64,000 bases of DNA from Chiua virens. Lineage: Eukaryota; Basidiomycota; Agaricomycetes; Boletales; Boletaceae. Numbering within the stretch: position 1 is the stretch's first letter; every line of letters begins with the position of its first letter. Under the pieces are notes generated by a model. The model worked only from the letters and a program-made list of their open reading frames with translations. It searched no databases and was not told the origin of the DNA. The translations under genes and the position numbers were made by a program. Of the stretch, positions 21,563 to 33,439 are shown one piece after another. The stretch spans positions 1,426,001-1,490,000 of the forward strand of contig JAHNUO010000007.1 in the NCBI GenBank assembly GCA_019787685.1, read 5' to 3'.

Positions 21563-22528
21563 ACTGCTTGGATGCCACTGACTCTGGACTGAAGATTGTC
21601 AATGGTTTCTGCTTGGTGGGAAAGGTCCCTTGTCAGGCCAGAAACCTTTTGTTCCAGATTGCCAGCTAAGGTTTGACTTGTTTGAGCGACAACACTTGTT
21701 CAGTAATAGGGATGCTCAAAATTGAGTGAGGTTTGCACCTTGCATTGCACCCACACCAAAGGTGACCCCTATGTAAATAAATGGGGTATCCATGTTGTCC
21801 ACTTCTACCTCAGCCTACTCTTCACAAGTACTAGGAACAAGCCAAATGTTCCCAGACTACAGGTGAGGAATCCAGCAGTCCAGTGAAGAAGAATGCCCCG
21901 ATGAAGTTCATGAGTTGTCAGTGCAAAGACACTGAATCTAGCATGTTTCTCCCACTGCCTTTGGAGTCTTACTTGATCTTATTCATCCTGTCTTCTACAA
22001 CCAGTCCAATAATGGACAATCACCTATTCAAAAACAACTTGCATTTACTCTCTACCATATGGTGCATGTACTAATGCCTGCTGCAACTTGCACATGATGC
22101 TCGACAAGCAATTTTATCAAGCACTCTCAAACACTTTGTAGCCTGGCTTGTTCCTATGATCCGCATTCCAGCGCACCACCTCACACACATCACCTATTCA
22201 AAGTGAAGCTGCGACCCCCCATCACATTGTGATACTGCTGCTGATTAGAACAACATACAGTTATGACAGACTGAGCTGTTGAGAGGCCAGTTGACGGTCA
22301 ACAGCAATGCTGACTCAGACTCACTGAGGTTGTGACTGTTGGTAGACTGTGTCAATCTATTCATGAATGTCGCTTCAACTGCATGAAAACCAAGGTGGTC
22401 AGTATCATTGTCCAGAGGGTATATACATAATTGTGGCTAGTGTGTTGTTCTATATGACAGGTCCAAATATTATCTGTGAGGATCAGAATTCAGAGCTCTT
22501 CAACTTTCCATCATTACATTAGGATGGA
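21563..22528. other. Stretch without recognised gene
   Basis: Nothing identifiable up to the target duplication of the copia element. Confidence 0.4.
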
Positions 22529-22533
22529 GATTT

Positions 22534-22766
22534 TGTTATCAGCTGGAATCCACACAGCTGGAGTCCACAGTGAGAAACTAGTGTATTAGAGGCTAAATGC
22601 GACATACTGGAGTCCACAGTGAGAAACTGAAGAAAGCGAACACTGTGGAACTCCGACTATAAACTAGGTGTGAAACAAACACAAACAATTAGCCACAAGT
22701 GTGGCGCAATATCCAAATAAAGTATATTAGCTAAAATGCGCGAAGTGCGCAATCAGAAAGCTAACA
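22534..22766 (-). mobile_element. 3' LTR of the copia element
   Basis: 233 bp, TGTTATCAGC...AAGCTAACA on the plus strand. Contains a 22-bp internal direct repeat (CTGGAGTCCACAGTGAGAAA occurs twice). Confidence 0.93.
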
Positions 22767-22774
22767 CACCCCCC
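22767..22774 (-). promoter_or_regulatory. Polypurine tract
   Basis: On the minus strand AGGGGGGTG lies directly before the TGTTAG start of the 3' LTR, where plus-strand priming of reverse transcription is expected. Confidence 0.6.
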
Positions 22775-22798
22775 TGATTGCGCATCTGTGCGAAATGA

Positions 22799-24562
22799 CT
22801 AAGTCGAAGAGAATGAAGCAAGTCCGAGCATAGAACAGAAATGTTGTACCTTAACTTGAGGCAATGCCTTGGTCAATAAATCAGCAGGCATATCAGAAGT
22901 AGGAAGGAAACGAGGAGAAATAATGCCTTTGTCTACAATATCTCGCAGCCAGTACCAGCGCAAATCAAGATGCTTCATCCGACCATGATGCTCTGGATGC
23001 TTCGCCACCTGGATGGCTGACTGGTTGTCCATATGGAGGGTCGAAGGACCAGTCGACTCGAAACCAATCTCCTGCAGTAGTTTGCGCATCCATACGATCA
23101 GATCTCCTTGCCTGCTTCGCATGCTGCAACATACTCTGCTTCGGTAGTGGAGAGAGCGACAATGGGCTGGCGCTTGGACATCCAGGAGACGACACCAGAA
23201 CCGATCTTGACGACATATGCGCTGGTGGAGCGACCAGAGTCCTTGCAACCACCATGGTTTGTGTCAGAATAGGTCCTGAAGAGCTCGGAAGAGGTGGGAT
23301 CAGGGGAGTAGGTGATGCCAAAAGTCAAAGAGCCCTGGATGTAGCGAAAAAGGTGCTTGATCGCGTTCCAATGCGCTACACCAGGTTCAGAGGTAAAGGA
23401 GGCGAGTTGACCTACTGCGAATGCGATATCAGGACGAGTGGTGCAGGATAAGTGGTGCAGGATAAGTACTGCAAAGAGCCAATAGCACCCCCATAATCAA
23501 TGGAACACATGAAATTTGGCTCTTCTGCTGTTTTGGGGCTCTGATCACGCGAAAGGCAGAGACCAGGCTCCATGGGGGTCGTCACAGGCTTGCAATCGGC
23601 CATATTGAAGCGAGCGAGCATATCAACACAATACTGGCGCTGGGAGATCGTCAGAGAACGCTTCTGACGATCGCGATCGATTTTGATGCCTAGGATCTCA
23701 GTAGTAGGCCCCAAATCGCGCAATTTGAAGTGTTTGCGCAGATGATCTCCTCGATCGCCTGCTTGATCGCCTCGAGGGATTTCGATGCATAGGTCATATC
23801 ATCGACGAACACAGGCAGGATGATCTGGACATCACCTCGGACGACGATATACACAGCGGCATCAGAATAGGTCTGAGTGAATCCAAGAGTCTCCAATGTC
23901 GAGCGCATCTTGTGATTCCAGCGATTACCCCCTTGTCTGGTGCCATACAGCGCTTTCTGGAGCAAACAGACCGTTTGCTTGCGATCTCCTTCCTCAAAAC
24001 CCTCTGGCTGCTCCATATAAACGTCGCAGTCGATTTCGCCGTTCAGATACGCATTTGAGACGTCGACAGACCAGAGATGGAGGTCGTGGATCGCAGCAAG
24101 CGCAAGGATGATACGAAGAGTGGGAAGGCGCACAGTAGGAGCGAAAACCTCGAGATACTCGAATCCTGGGCGCTGGGAAAAGCCCTGTGCGACCAAACGA
24201 CCCTTGTACCGCTCAAAAGAACCATCAGCGCGATACTTCTTGGTAAACACCCACTTGGAACCGATGACAGGACGATCCTTAGGTCGATCCACAAGTGTCC
24301 AAGTCCCATTCGTCTTATGGGCAGCTAATTCGTCCAAAGCGGCTTGTCTCCACTCTGAAGCGTCGTCTCGCTTCATTGCATCTCTAAACGACCTCGGATG
24401 CGCTGTACTGGTGGCAAGACAGTGCGCAATGTCCGCATCTTCACTGTCAGAGTCGTCCGACTGGTCGTCTGTGAGCTGGGCTGGGCTCAGCTTCCACCAT
24501 TCGCGAGGTCGCTGGCGGGTTCGCTGTGGTAAGCGTGCTCCGATACCTACAGGACTGTGCAC
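22799..24562 (-). pseudogene. Copia reverse transcriptase and RNase H, frameshifted
   Basis: 24562-23690 carries the RT: VIGSKWVFTKKYRADGSFER, GRLVAQGFSQRPGFEY, APTVRLPTLRIILALAA, WSVDVSNAYLNGEI and the catalytic VFVDDM. Frame breaks follow near 23745, at a 14-bp tandem duplication (23438-23465) and near 23100. The RNase H blocks are SDTNHGGCKDSGRSTSAY, then VALSTTEAEYVAACEAGKEI, then HMDNQSAIQVAKHPEHHGRM with its catalytic acidic residue, ending at 22799. The catalytic Asp pair of RT is intact. The breaks alone inactivate it. Confidence 0.9.
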
Positions 24563-26244
24563 AGGCTGAGGCGCAGGTGGTGGTGTCTCAGGAGCGTCTG
24601 GAAGTGGTTGAGGCCCAGCAACTGGGGTATTGGGTTCTGAATCCTGTTCCTCAGCAGGACCAGGCGCCCCCCCAGGATGCAGAATCCCAGGAGCCTCAGA
24701 AGCGTCGTCCTCTGCAAGCTCTTCGATATCTGGGGTAGTAAAGGCCGAGAGACATCGAGACGTGCTGGAGTGGGTGTGGGTGAAGGAATGGAGGTGCGCT
24801 CGTCGAAATCAGCGCGTTCTGAGATCACAGTGTGCTTTGTGGTCGGGTTGTAGAATTTCCAGCCCTTGTAACCATCAGGGTACCCAATAAAGACACACTT
24901 ATCATAGTGGGGGCGCAAAGCGCTGCGCTTGTCCTTCTGGATATGGACATAGGCAGTGGATCCCCATACACGAAGGTGGGAGACGTCCGGTTTGCGTCCA
25001 TGCCAACGCTCAAATGGGGTAGAATCGTCCAGAGCGGCTGTAGGGCATCTGTTCCAGACATGGACGAGTGCAGCAAGTGCTTCGCCCCAGAAGGCCATAG
25101 CGAGGCCTGATTCCTTCAACATAGCAGTAATGCGTTCGCTCAGGACGCGATTAGCTCGTTCTGCGATACCATTCTGCTGAGGACGCGCTCGGACTGTGTG
25201 CTGGCGCTCTATACCGCAATCTGTGGTGAACTTGAGCATCGCATTGCTCATATACTCCCCTCCCTTGTCGTCTCGTAGGGTCTTGATCTTTCGCTCGCTC
25301 TGGTTCTCTGCAAACGCCTTGAACTGCTTAAAAGCCTCGAAAACGTCCGATTTGGCGCGAATTGGGATCACAAAGCGATACCGCGAGTAGTCGTCGATAA
25401 AAGTGACCCAGTAGTGATACCCAGTGAAGGTGGGGTAGGGCACTTGGTGGACATCCGAGTGGACGAGCTCCAGAGGGCGAGACGAGCGAGAGGTCGAGCT
25501 GGGGAAGGGGTTTGCGCTCATCTTGCCAGCTAAACATGGTTCGCAAATAGGGTCTGGTGACGACTTGCTCTCTAGCTTCATCCCAGTGACCATATTGCGC
25601 TCAAGAAGTGATTTGATGTCCCCAGTGTTGTGGTGAGCGAATCTGCGATGCCAAAGCGCCATGTCGAGTGGGAGTGTGGTTGCAGGGTGCGCATACTCAG
25701 TTACAGGCTCTGTTGTGCCGTCCAAAAACGCGGCATTGTGACTATTGATGGTAGCGACGAACAGAGGTGGTCCTGCAGCGCGCGAGAAGGTCATATGGGT
25801 GGCATTGATATTGACAACAAAAGAGGAATGCCGTGTGAGGTATAACACTGCGAGTAAGTTGTTCCGCAGCTCAGGAACATGCAAGACGTTCGAAAACTCG
25901 ACTGATCGACCACTCTTCCCATTAATCACCACAGAGCCCACCCCAGTCGAATAAACCACAGTATTGTCGGCGAGCTTGATTGCGACTCGTTTGGGGGTAT
26001 AATTGCGCAACCAGTGGCGATGGGGCGTCATATGAGAAGTGGCCCCCGAGTCTGCATTCCAGTCGTGGTCAGCATCGAGTTGGAGCGGTGAGAATGGATC
26101 AGAGGGGTCACTGGAACGAAGACTTGCATTTCCTGCGCGCTCAACGACCTCCTGGGAGCCTGTAGACGGCACAGTGGCTGCCTGTGCGCTCTCCCCCTTC
26201 TTCTCCTGGCCCTTGGTCTTGTAGTAGTTCTTTGCGCGCTGCAT
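24547..26244 (-). pseudogene. Copia protease and integrase
   Basis: It is open for 565 codons in the gag frame, directly after the opal codon. The protease motif is DWNADSGATSHM (D-S-G triad). The integrase zinc region is HRRFAHHN...CEPCLAGKM. The core has HSDVHQVP, VTFIDDYSRYRF and NGIAERANRVLSERITAML, which supply the D, D and E residues. The RVWGSTAYVHI and GYPDGYKGWKFY blocks are typical of copia integrases. The frame is lost near 24745 within the Pro-rich linker to RT, where an adjacent frame continues the linker. Confidence 0.92.
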
Positions 26245-26250
26245 CGCATA

Positions 26251-26973
26251 TCACCTGCACTGACAGTGCCCTGGCTTGTCACAGAACTTGCAGGGCGCAT
26301 TCCTAGGACATTTGCACCCAGAAGACGAAGTAGAGAGTGCTGAGTCGGTGGGGAGAGTAGGGAGGGCATCAGAGCGAGGGCGACGGTTGATTTCCTCGGT
26401 CTGGAACGCAGCTTTGACCTTGTCCTTGTCGAGATCAGTGAGGAGGGCGAGTGAAGAGATGAAATGGGAGTGTTCTGGCCCAAGAGAGCGAATCATGGCC
26501 ATGCATGTCAGCTCGTCGTCCAAGGTCTTCAAGTCGAACGTCCCAGAGCGCAGATCCTTGATCTTGAGCATGGACTCCTCGACTCGAGCAGCAAGCGCAG
26601 GGAGAGACTCCTCAGGACGCTTCCTGATGCTGAAAAATGCGTCATATGCAGCAAAGCGACTGCTAGCTTTCTGCTGCACAAAGACGGCTTTGAGCGCAGT
26701 CCAGGCCTTGGTAGGATCGTCCTGGTCCGCTCGAATGTGGACTTGTTGGTCCGGCGCAATATTGAGCATTAGCTCACCAGCTGCCCTGTCCTGCTTGACA
26801 TCCCAAGCGGTCTGGTCTGCCCCAGAAGCGGTAGGGCGAGTCTCCTTCCCATCAACGAGTCTCCAGAGGCCTTTTGAGCGAAAAAGCGCCTTCATCTCCT
26901 TGCTCCAGGTGACATAGTTCGTTCCAGAGAGAGGCTGGATGCGATGGGAGTGCTGCTGGTGTTCCGAGGACAT
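26251..26973 (-). pseudogene. gag: Copia Gag, ending at an opal codon in the zinc knuckle
   Basis: The start is ATG 26973 (MSSEHQQHSHRIQPLSGTNY), the first Met of the long frame. The Gag fold blocks ETRPTASGADQTAWDVKQ, DRAAGELMLNIAPDQQVH and SLPALAARVEESMLKIKDLR are clear. The RNA-binding knuckle reads CKFCDKPGHCQCR and then TGA (26251-26253), where the fourth Cys should be. The older copy at 17455-19195 has Cys there. The same frame continues into protease, so readthrough would restore the polyprotein except for one zinc ligand. Confidence 0.9.
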
Positions 26974-27094
26974 GGTAGAGTGTGGGAGGAGTGTGGAAGT
27001 GAGAGAGAGCGAAAAAGAGGTGAGGGAAGCAAGGAAGTTTCTGGTAGGCGAAATATTTTCGTCGAGTGGCCTGGGGCTGTTGGGAGCGACTAGA

Positions 27095-27111
27095 GCGCAG
27101 GGCTCATAACC
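27095..27111 (-). promoter_or_regulatory. Primer binding site for a half initiator-Met tRNA
   Basis: The plus strand next to the 5' LTR reads GCGCAGGGCTCATAACC. As I recall the yeast initiator tRNA-Met, this equals its D-stem to anticodon-loop segment (CAT anticodon inside). The element RNA would thus pair with the cleaved 5' half of tRNA(iMet), as in Drosophila copia. The site ends at the LTR boundary with no gap, or a 1-nt gap. Confidence 0.75.
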
Positions 27112-27343
27112 TGTTATCAGCTGGAATCACACAGCTGGAGTCCACAGTGAGAAACTAGTGTATTAGAGGCTAAATGCGACATACTGGAGTCCACAGTGAG
27201 AAACTGAAGAAAGCGAACACTGTGGAACTCCGACTATAAACTAGGTGTGAAACAAACACAAACAATTAGCCACAAGTGTGGCGCAATATCCAAATAAAGT
27301 ATATTAGCTAAAATGCGCGAAGTGCGCAATCAGAAAGCTAACA
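27112..27343 (-). mobile_element. 5' LTR of the copia element
   Basis: 232 bp. The only difference seen from the 3' LTR is GGAATCACACAG in place of GGAATCCACACAG. Confidence 0.93.
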
Positions 27344-27348
27344 GATTT

Positions 27349-28031
27349 AGCAATCGCTGAGGTACATGACAGACCAGGGTTGTGCTGAGACAATATGGAC
27401 CAGCCAAGTATTATAAGGAGAATTGCAGCAAATATGCTAACATGTGTGATCGCTCTGCATGAGAACCCTTACAGTCATGCTCTAATCTAATTGGAGGGCA
27501 ACCACATCAGAAACACAGCACATAGCAGAGCATAAAAGTGGGGGACAAAGACACACCAGTATTGAATTTTGTTGACTAACTGCATTGTTCCATAGCAGCA
27601 TGACACAAATTTCATTAAATGAAACAATAAAATGCAGTGATCTGGGGAAACACAATATATTATATATACTCATCCTCAGCCCCACAGACATAACAAACAA
27701 CATGGGCATCTATCTCATTTCTATCTGTTCCCAGTGAAAAATGAACCATCTATTCTACTGAGCAATGAATATACCAGTGGCATTGGTTGCTGATGCTAAC
27801 CACCTTGTCGATTGGCTAGTGAATGCTTATGAGAATACCAGTGAGACTTGTGTGATCAACACATAAACAGGAACATGGAGCAGAGACAGTGAACATATCA
27901 GCATCAGAGATGTTGCACTTGCTCAAGGGAAACCACCATGGAAAGGATGAGAGATGTGAAGTGGAGCTTCTGCAGTTGTACCTAGGTGGGGGACAAGCTG
28001 AAGATGGCCCAAACCTAGGCCACTTGCAGTC
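27349..28031. other. Stretch without recognised gene
   Basis: No supported coding sequence. Short frames at 27482-27709 and 27889-28161 have no motif, and the latter runs into an LTR. Confidence 0.4.
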
Positions 28032-28557
28032 TGTTATGATTGATCTTTTCCCCTTTTCTTTTACTTTGATTTCACTATGCTTAGTACTACAGGTACTAAC
28101 CTATGTTCAATCTGCAGGGCTTAACCCTTTGCCCCGTCTACCTTTTATTCCTTTGATCTGATTACGTGACTCCGGTCCAACGCGTTGTTTCATCATTGCT
28201 TCCTTTCCTTTAGCTTCCTTTGATCTGCTAGGGATTATCTTCATTTCTGTCATCATTTCAATGGCTTCCATGTTTATCTTTTATACTTCAATCTGTCTCA
28301 GACGGTGCTCCCACTCTGTACAACTCCAAATTTGGCTCTTTGACTGTTCAGCTCTTCCTGGCCAACCCCTTTGGGCCCGATGATCTGTGCTCATTTACCT
28401 ATGTATAAATACCTCATGGAGATACCTTGTATTCCCTAGTCTTGATCTTTGCAATCTAGCTGAGTATCTCTACTCCTCTCTGGGCTTCACCTAAGCTAAC
28501 CTTGTTGCTGTGATCAACAACCAGCTCCTCAGTCTACCCTGATCACAAGGAGAAGTC
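28032..28557 (+). mobile_element. LTR family B, 3'-truncated
   Basis: TGTTATGATTGATCTTTTCC, TTCACTATGCTTAGTACTAC, TTTGATCTGATTACGTGACT, the TATA-like ACCTATGTATAAATACCTCA and CCCTGATCACAAGGAGAAGT match the LTR at 42766-43466 block by block. The last roughly 190 bp of the LTR are absent. Confidence 0.75.
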
Positions 28558-29239
28558 ACTTACTCCTATCTATATTAGTTTGGATGTACAAAGTGCACAG
28601 TTCTGGAAGTACATATAGGATTATATTGGAAATAGGTGGAATTGTCAGGGACTGTTGGAATAGCTCTACTCTTGATTGGAGATGAGAGTATAATATGGAA
28701 AAATTCCTATGGAAGGATAGGATATGTCCTGCTTGATTAAGCTAACTCATCTGTGTGCAAAACCAGGAGACTGAGTGTTTCATTTTGATTGTATGGTACA
28801 TTACTCACAACACTCACTGAATGCCAGATTCATAAGTGAGCAGCCATGTACTCATCTCTCTCTCATCATATAGGGGATCCAATACCCATACTTAGGTTAT
28901 GTGAGGTTCCTAAGTTTGATTAGCACTACTCTATGGCAGCTGGCATTGTTGTAAATGTATTTATGTGTAGTAATTTCAGAACACCCAAACAGCAGTCCTT
29001 ATCCATCTGAGCGATCCTGCTCCAATGCTCCTAGTGTGTGGTCTGGTCTCACTTGTCAAGTATTGAACACTTAGAACACTTCTGAATCTTTAGAGTAGAC
29101 AGTGCGGAACTATCAACTTGTGGTGCCTACTACATATATCAAGCTATACATTTACTGGTGGTTTATATCAATATAATACAAGGATAATTGAGAATACAGT
29201 ACAGATGCAGATTCATGATATGTAAAAATGAATGTCATT
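28558..29239. other. Stretch without recognised gene
   Basis: Nothing identifiable. Confidence 0.4.
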
Positions 29240-30615
29240 GCCTGCCTTCAAGCCTGGGACACTTTTGCTTTCAAATGTTTTAACTGATCCTCCAGGTCCT
29301 GGATCCAGGAATTTATATCCTCATTATTTTTGTCCATGGCATGCTTTTTCTCTAGCTCTGCCACATGGTCACACATTGTCATAAACATTTCCTTCAAGGA
29401 GTGAATCTCTTCACTAGCAGCAAGACTTTGCAATGCAGCCACTTTCCCTCAAGGACAGCGGATGTCAGGAAGGCCTGTGTTCTTGGTCACAAACTAAGCA
29501 GGCAATGAAGATCAGTGTGTAATTATCATCAACCTTGCAGCAGGTCTTGTGGAAGACACAATGTTGGCTCATACACCTGTGTTAAAGGGCCTCCCTCCTA
29601 TACACACTCCAATCCATGCTTCCTGCATGCATTGCAAACCTGCAAAGAGCATCCTACTCAGTGACTCCTCCATTTCTAATTGTTGCTTCCACACCTTTAA
29701 ATCTGAAGAATTTTTCTCTTTTTCTGGGTCTTCCAATCCTTTGCAGAGTTGAAAGGGCTAGAGTCACATGGCATTGCTGTCTTTGTGCATCTTGACAATT
29801 TCCAGGACTGCTTCATTTTTTTTTTTTGTTCTTGCAGGGGCTTCATCAATGTCTTCATCCATTATGGCATGCTTCTTGTGATTGTGAGTTGTTCTGAGCC
29901 TTGTGGTGCTTCTACCATTTGCAGCATTGGCTTCAGTTTTGCAAGCAGGGTCACTGCTCATGGGCACTGGTAGTTGCCACTGTCAGTAAAAATCAAACAA
30001 ATTAAACACATTCATTTTTTGGGGTGGTACCCACTATTTTCCACATCAGCAAGTGCAGGGGTTTGGTTGGAGGAAGAATCCTGATCTTGTACCAGGAGGG
30101 CTCTTGTGTAGGTGTGCACAAAAACCTCACAATCTCCACCTCTGGAGCCACTGTGTGAGACATATCTGTTCTCAGTGTCACTATACATCAAATCGTTAGA
30201 TGGAAGAGCAGAACAGGACTTGGAGTACTTACCAGATTGTGGAAGAATCTGCCACCAGAGATTATTCCTAGTCAGCTGAGGCAACAACCCTTGTCTCCAT
30301 TGCCATACTAAACTGGTAGTGGCACAACAGCATGGCCCTGAGACTCCCAAGAAGTTTTGGATGTGGATACACAGCACTTGCTTTTGGAATTCTGTGCTGT
30401 AAATGCGACAAAAACATCCAGTTGATCTGAGGGCCAGGAACACTTATCTCTTCACATCTAAGATTGTCCCATATCCAGGGCCTCCAGGCTTCCTTTGGCC
30501 CATCAATATGAGAAATGATGTGGAGGGCAGCCTGTACATGGGCCATGGTAAGCAGAACTTTGTCATCAATGGTTTGAGATGCGTTCATGATGTAGGACTG
30601 AGTTGGGTTGATCAT
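29240..30615 (-). pseudogene. Possible decayed multi-exon gene of unknown family
   Basis: Open stretches in order on the minus strand are 30615-30268 (115 codons from an ATG), 29967-29764 (basic, starting MPMSSDPACKTEANAANGRS) and 29442-29248, which has a coiled-coil pattern (EEIHSLKEMFMTMCDHVAEL, then DLEDQLKHLKAK). Donor-like GTAAGT/GTACTCC motifs occur between them, but stops separate the blocks and no domain is recognised. It could be one gene, two unrelated fragments, or chance frames. Confidence 0.25.
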
Positions 30616-33439
30616 TTATGTCAGAGAGAGTGGAGTTTTTGCAGGGACCTGCTGTGGTATTTTACTTAAACAAGTGGGACCTGGGGACTTAATGAGGCAA
30701 GTGTTTGCTTCACTACCCAGTAACCTTACATAACACATGCTGTGCTTTGTTTTCTGAGTCTGGCGTTCTGATACACTAGACTTGTTAGCCATACTCCCTA
30801 TGTTACCATGTCTTTTACCCTCACTGAATTCAATACATTACAAAAATACATTGTCAAGCTCACCACCATCAACAAGGGAAATGCACTTTCCAACCCTGAC
30901 AAGGAATACCTGCAGGTATATATGTCTGACAATTGTATCCCAGATATGGTGCCACCAACTTATTTTTGTTTTTTCAGTGACAGCAAGTATGAGACACCAC
31001 CATCAGCTACACATCTGAAGTAATGAATAAGACAGACTCTGTTGAGTTTGCATTGCTGGTGTGTCCATAGGGGGTTGAGAGTGTGTTCAACTGGCTCCAA
31101 GGATGGAAGGAGAGGAAGAAAAAAATAGGTGAGTTTTCTATCAGTGTGAGGTTTCAATATAACCTTGCCCACTCATGATTAATAGAAGACAAAAGCACAT
31201 TGGGGCAGGCAGTTGAACACAATCCTCCAACTATGGGGACTCAAGTAAGTAACATTTTATAAATCACAAGGCACACTCATCATTTTACAAGATCTCTGTT
31301 GGTGGTAGCACCCAGAAACACCTGGCCCCTAAAAATCCCACCAAGGACCATGCACCTAAATGTGTCCTACTGTCAAGCAGTCCACTTACCAACTTCCACA
31401 TCCAACCCCTCTTTAATTTGCTTCAAGACAAACCTAATGTAGCACAGAAGGTAGTCAGACTCAAGGAAGCAGTTCAAATCATCAATTTTGGAGTGGATTC
31501 AATAATCGTCCAGTGGCACATGAAAGACATTATGAATTCTTTTTTTCAATCCGACCTGGTAATTGTAAAGGCTGCTCAAGTCTTGATTGCATGTATTCAG
31601 TATTGTGCCTTGTATGGAAAAACTATTGGAACATAAGTGCCATATTAGATGTCTTAGACATACCACAATTTTATTGTTCAATCTCACCAGGTTAAACCTT
31701 CCAAACTTTAATGCTTCCAGACAATTTCCGAACCTCTTCCAGTGATTCCAGAAGAAGTTCGTATACTAGTAGTATACAAGATCATAGGCATAGACATTCC
31801 AGTCCAGTATATATAACATCCTATGTATTAGTTTATACACACTTGTTGAATTCTATTATACCTTGTGACTGACTTACCAGGTCTGTGTGCTGAGCATCCA
31901 TCCCTGGTGTTGTATTCAATGGTAGAGTGTATGTGGTGACAGCAAGTAGTCTGTTGGAGCACAAAAAATCAGCTTCTATATGTTTTCCATAGAGCTAGCA
32001 ATACTCTGAACCAATGTAGGAACCCCATTATCTCTGTTCACTGGCAAGGTATGTACTAGAACCAGATTCCTGAATATTCATTGGTTCTTGGGAGATCCAT
32101 GGACATACATGTGTGCAAAGATTACAGCTAATGGCAGTTGTGTCAACTTAGTGATTGAATAGGAAATCATGTACACCATGTAAATGTGGCCAGTGTAGTG
32201 ATACAACCAACATGGTAAATTGTCAAATCACTCATGACATGAAGCTCCTTGCAATCAGGCTTCATGAATAAGGCCTCTTATGCCTTCAAGACATCCTGAA
32301 ATGCTGTGGTCTTTTGGAACAAATGTTTTACCACATCCTCAAGCTCTGGCAGGAGACTGGAGATGTTACTCATAGGGTCTCAAATCTTTGTGTACAACCT
32401 CACATCCTTGACTGTGATAATATCAACTATGTGCTTGGTCTTGTCCATTCCAGGCCAGAGTATTTTCTAGATGAACTTCTTTTCCTTCTTAAACACAATC
32501 AATTTATTTCTATCTATTTTTCCACTATCTTTCATGAGCTCGCACATGTCAATGTGAGCTACAAGAAGCTTCTACTTATCGCTAATTGTCAACTCTTTCA
32601 CACACTCAATCATACTTTCAAATTTCAAATTCTGTTATGTTCAAAAGCAAAAACCCTGGCTTTGGCAGGATTTGAGGTATGTAGAATGAGACATTGTAAT
32701 TGTCATAATTGAGGTACTTTGGCTCCAGAACAGACTTGATCTTGGAGAGAATTTTTGCCTTCAATGTGTCCTAAGGTTTGTAAAGACTAAAGTTAAACTC
32801 AGCATTCTTTGAATGTCACTTTGCCTTTGATTTCAACCACAGAAGGATAAGCAACAAAGAGGTCACTTTTTTGAATACAGAAGCCTGAACCTTAGACTTG
32901 GTCACTGACTTTGGATTTATTGAGTGGTGAACATTTTTTTTATTATGAAGGGAAGCTGCATGACCAATCCAAGTCTGTAAAATCCATCTGATCAATCTTG
33001 AAATATTTCTAAACACATCTTGTGCTTGAAAACTAGCATGTCCACACTAACCACATTCAATCAGTGTTGCTTCTTGGAATGGTACCAGGCAACAATAGAG
33101 CATGTCCTCTTTCCATGCAAAATAGAAGAATGGGAGAAAAAAGTGTGTGATCTCTTTGGCAGTGACATTTCAGTGGTAAGGGGTTAAGGAACATTCGGAA
33201 TGCAAAACAATAGTGGCTTATCAGAAATGCAGGTCACATTGACTGCCAAATATCTAGATGAGATCAGCATTCATTATGATTCATGCAGTGAAGATGAGAA
33301 AGCATTAATTGTTTGCTCAAATATTTAGGTTGAACTGTAGAACATTGCCATAGTTACACAGGAGAGTCTTGACCAGACAGGCAAATACACTGGGATTGGA
33401 GTAAGTTGTTGTCTGTTTTCCTGAATTACAGTTCATTCA
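30616..33439. other. Mostly non-coding stretch
   Basis: Small plus-strand frames at 30808-31023 (MSFTLTEFNTLQKYIVKLTT), 31418-31636 and 32314-32712 lack recognisable domains. The first is followed by splice-like signals and may be an exon of a lost gene. No repeats are obvious. Confidence 0.3.

Larger units (their letters stand above)
22529..27348 (-). mobile_element. Ty1/copia element, complete ends, broken polyprotein
   Basis: The element is 22534-27343 with LTRs 22534-22766 and 27112-27343 and an exact target duplication GATTT (22529-22533 and 27344-27348). The two LTRs differ by a single-base indel as far as I can read, so insertion is recent. Domain order on the minus strand is gag, protease, integrase, RT, RNase H, the copia order. 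A half-tRNA primer site and a short polypurine tract are present. One stop and at least four frame breaks prevent production of a full polyprotein. Base composition is visibly GC-richer than the surroundings. Confidence 0.95.

Noticed and set aside
24108..26917. Long plus-strand open frames across the copia element
   Set aside because: The GC-rich codons of the minus-strand polyprotein keep the opposite strand open; no domain or splice structure is present on that strand.
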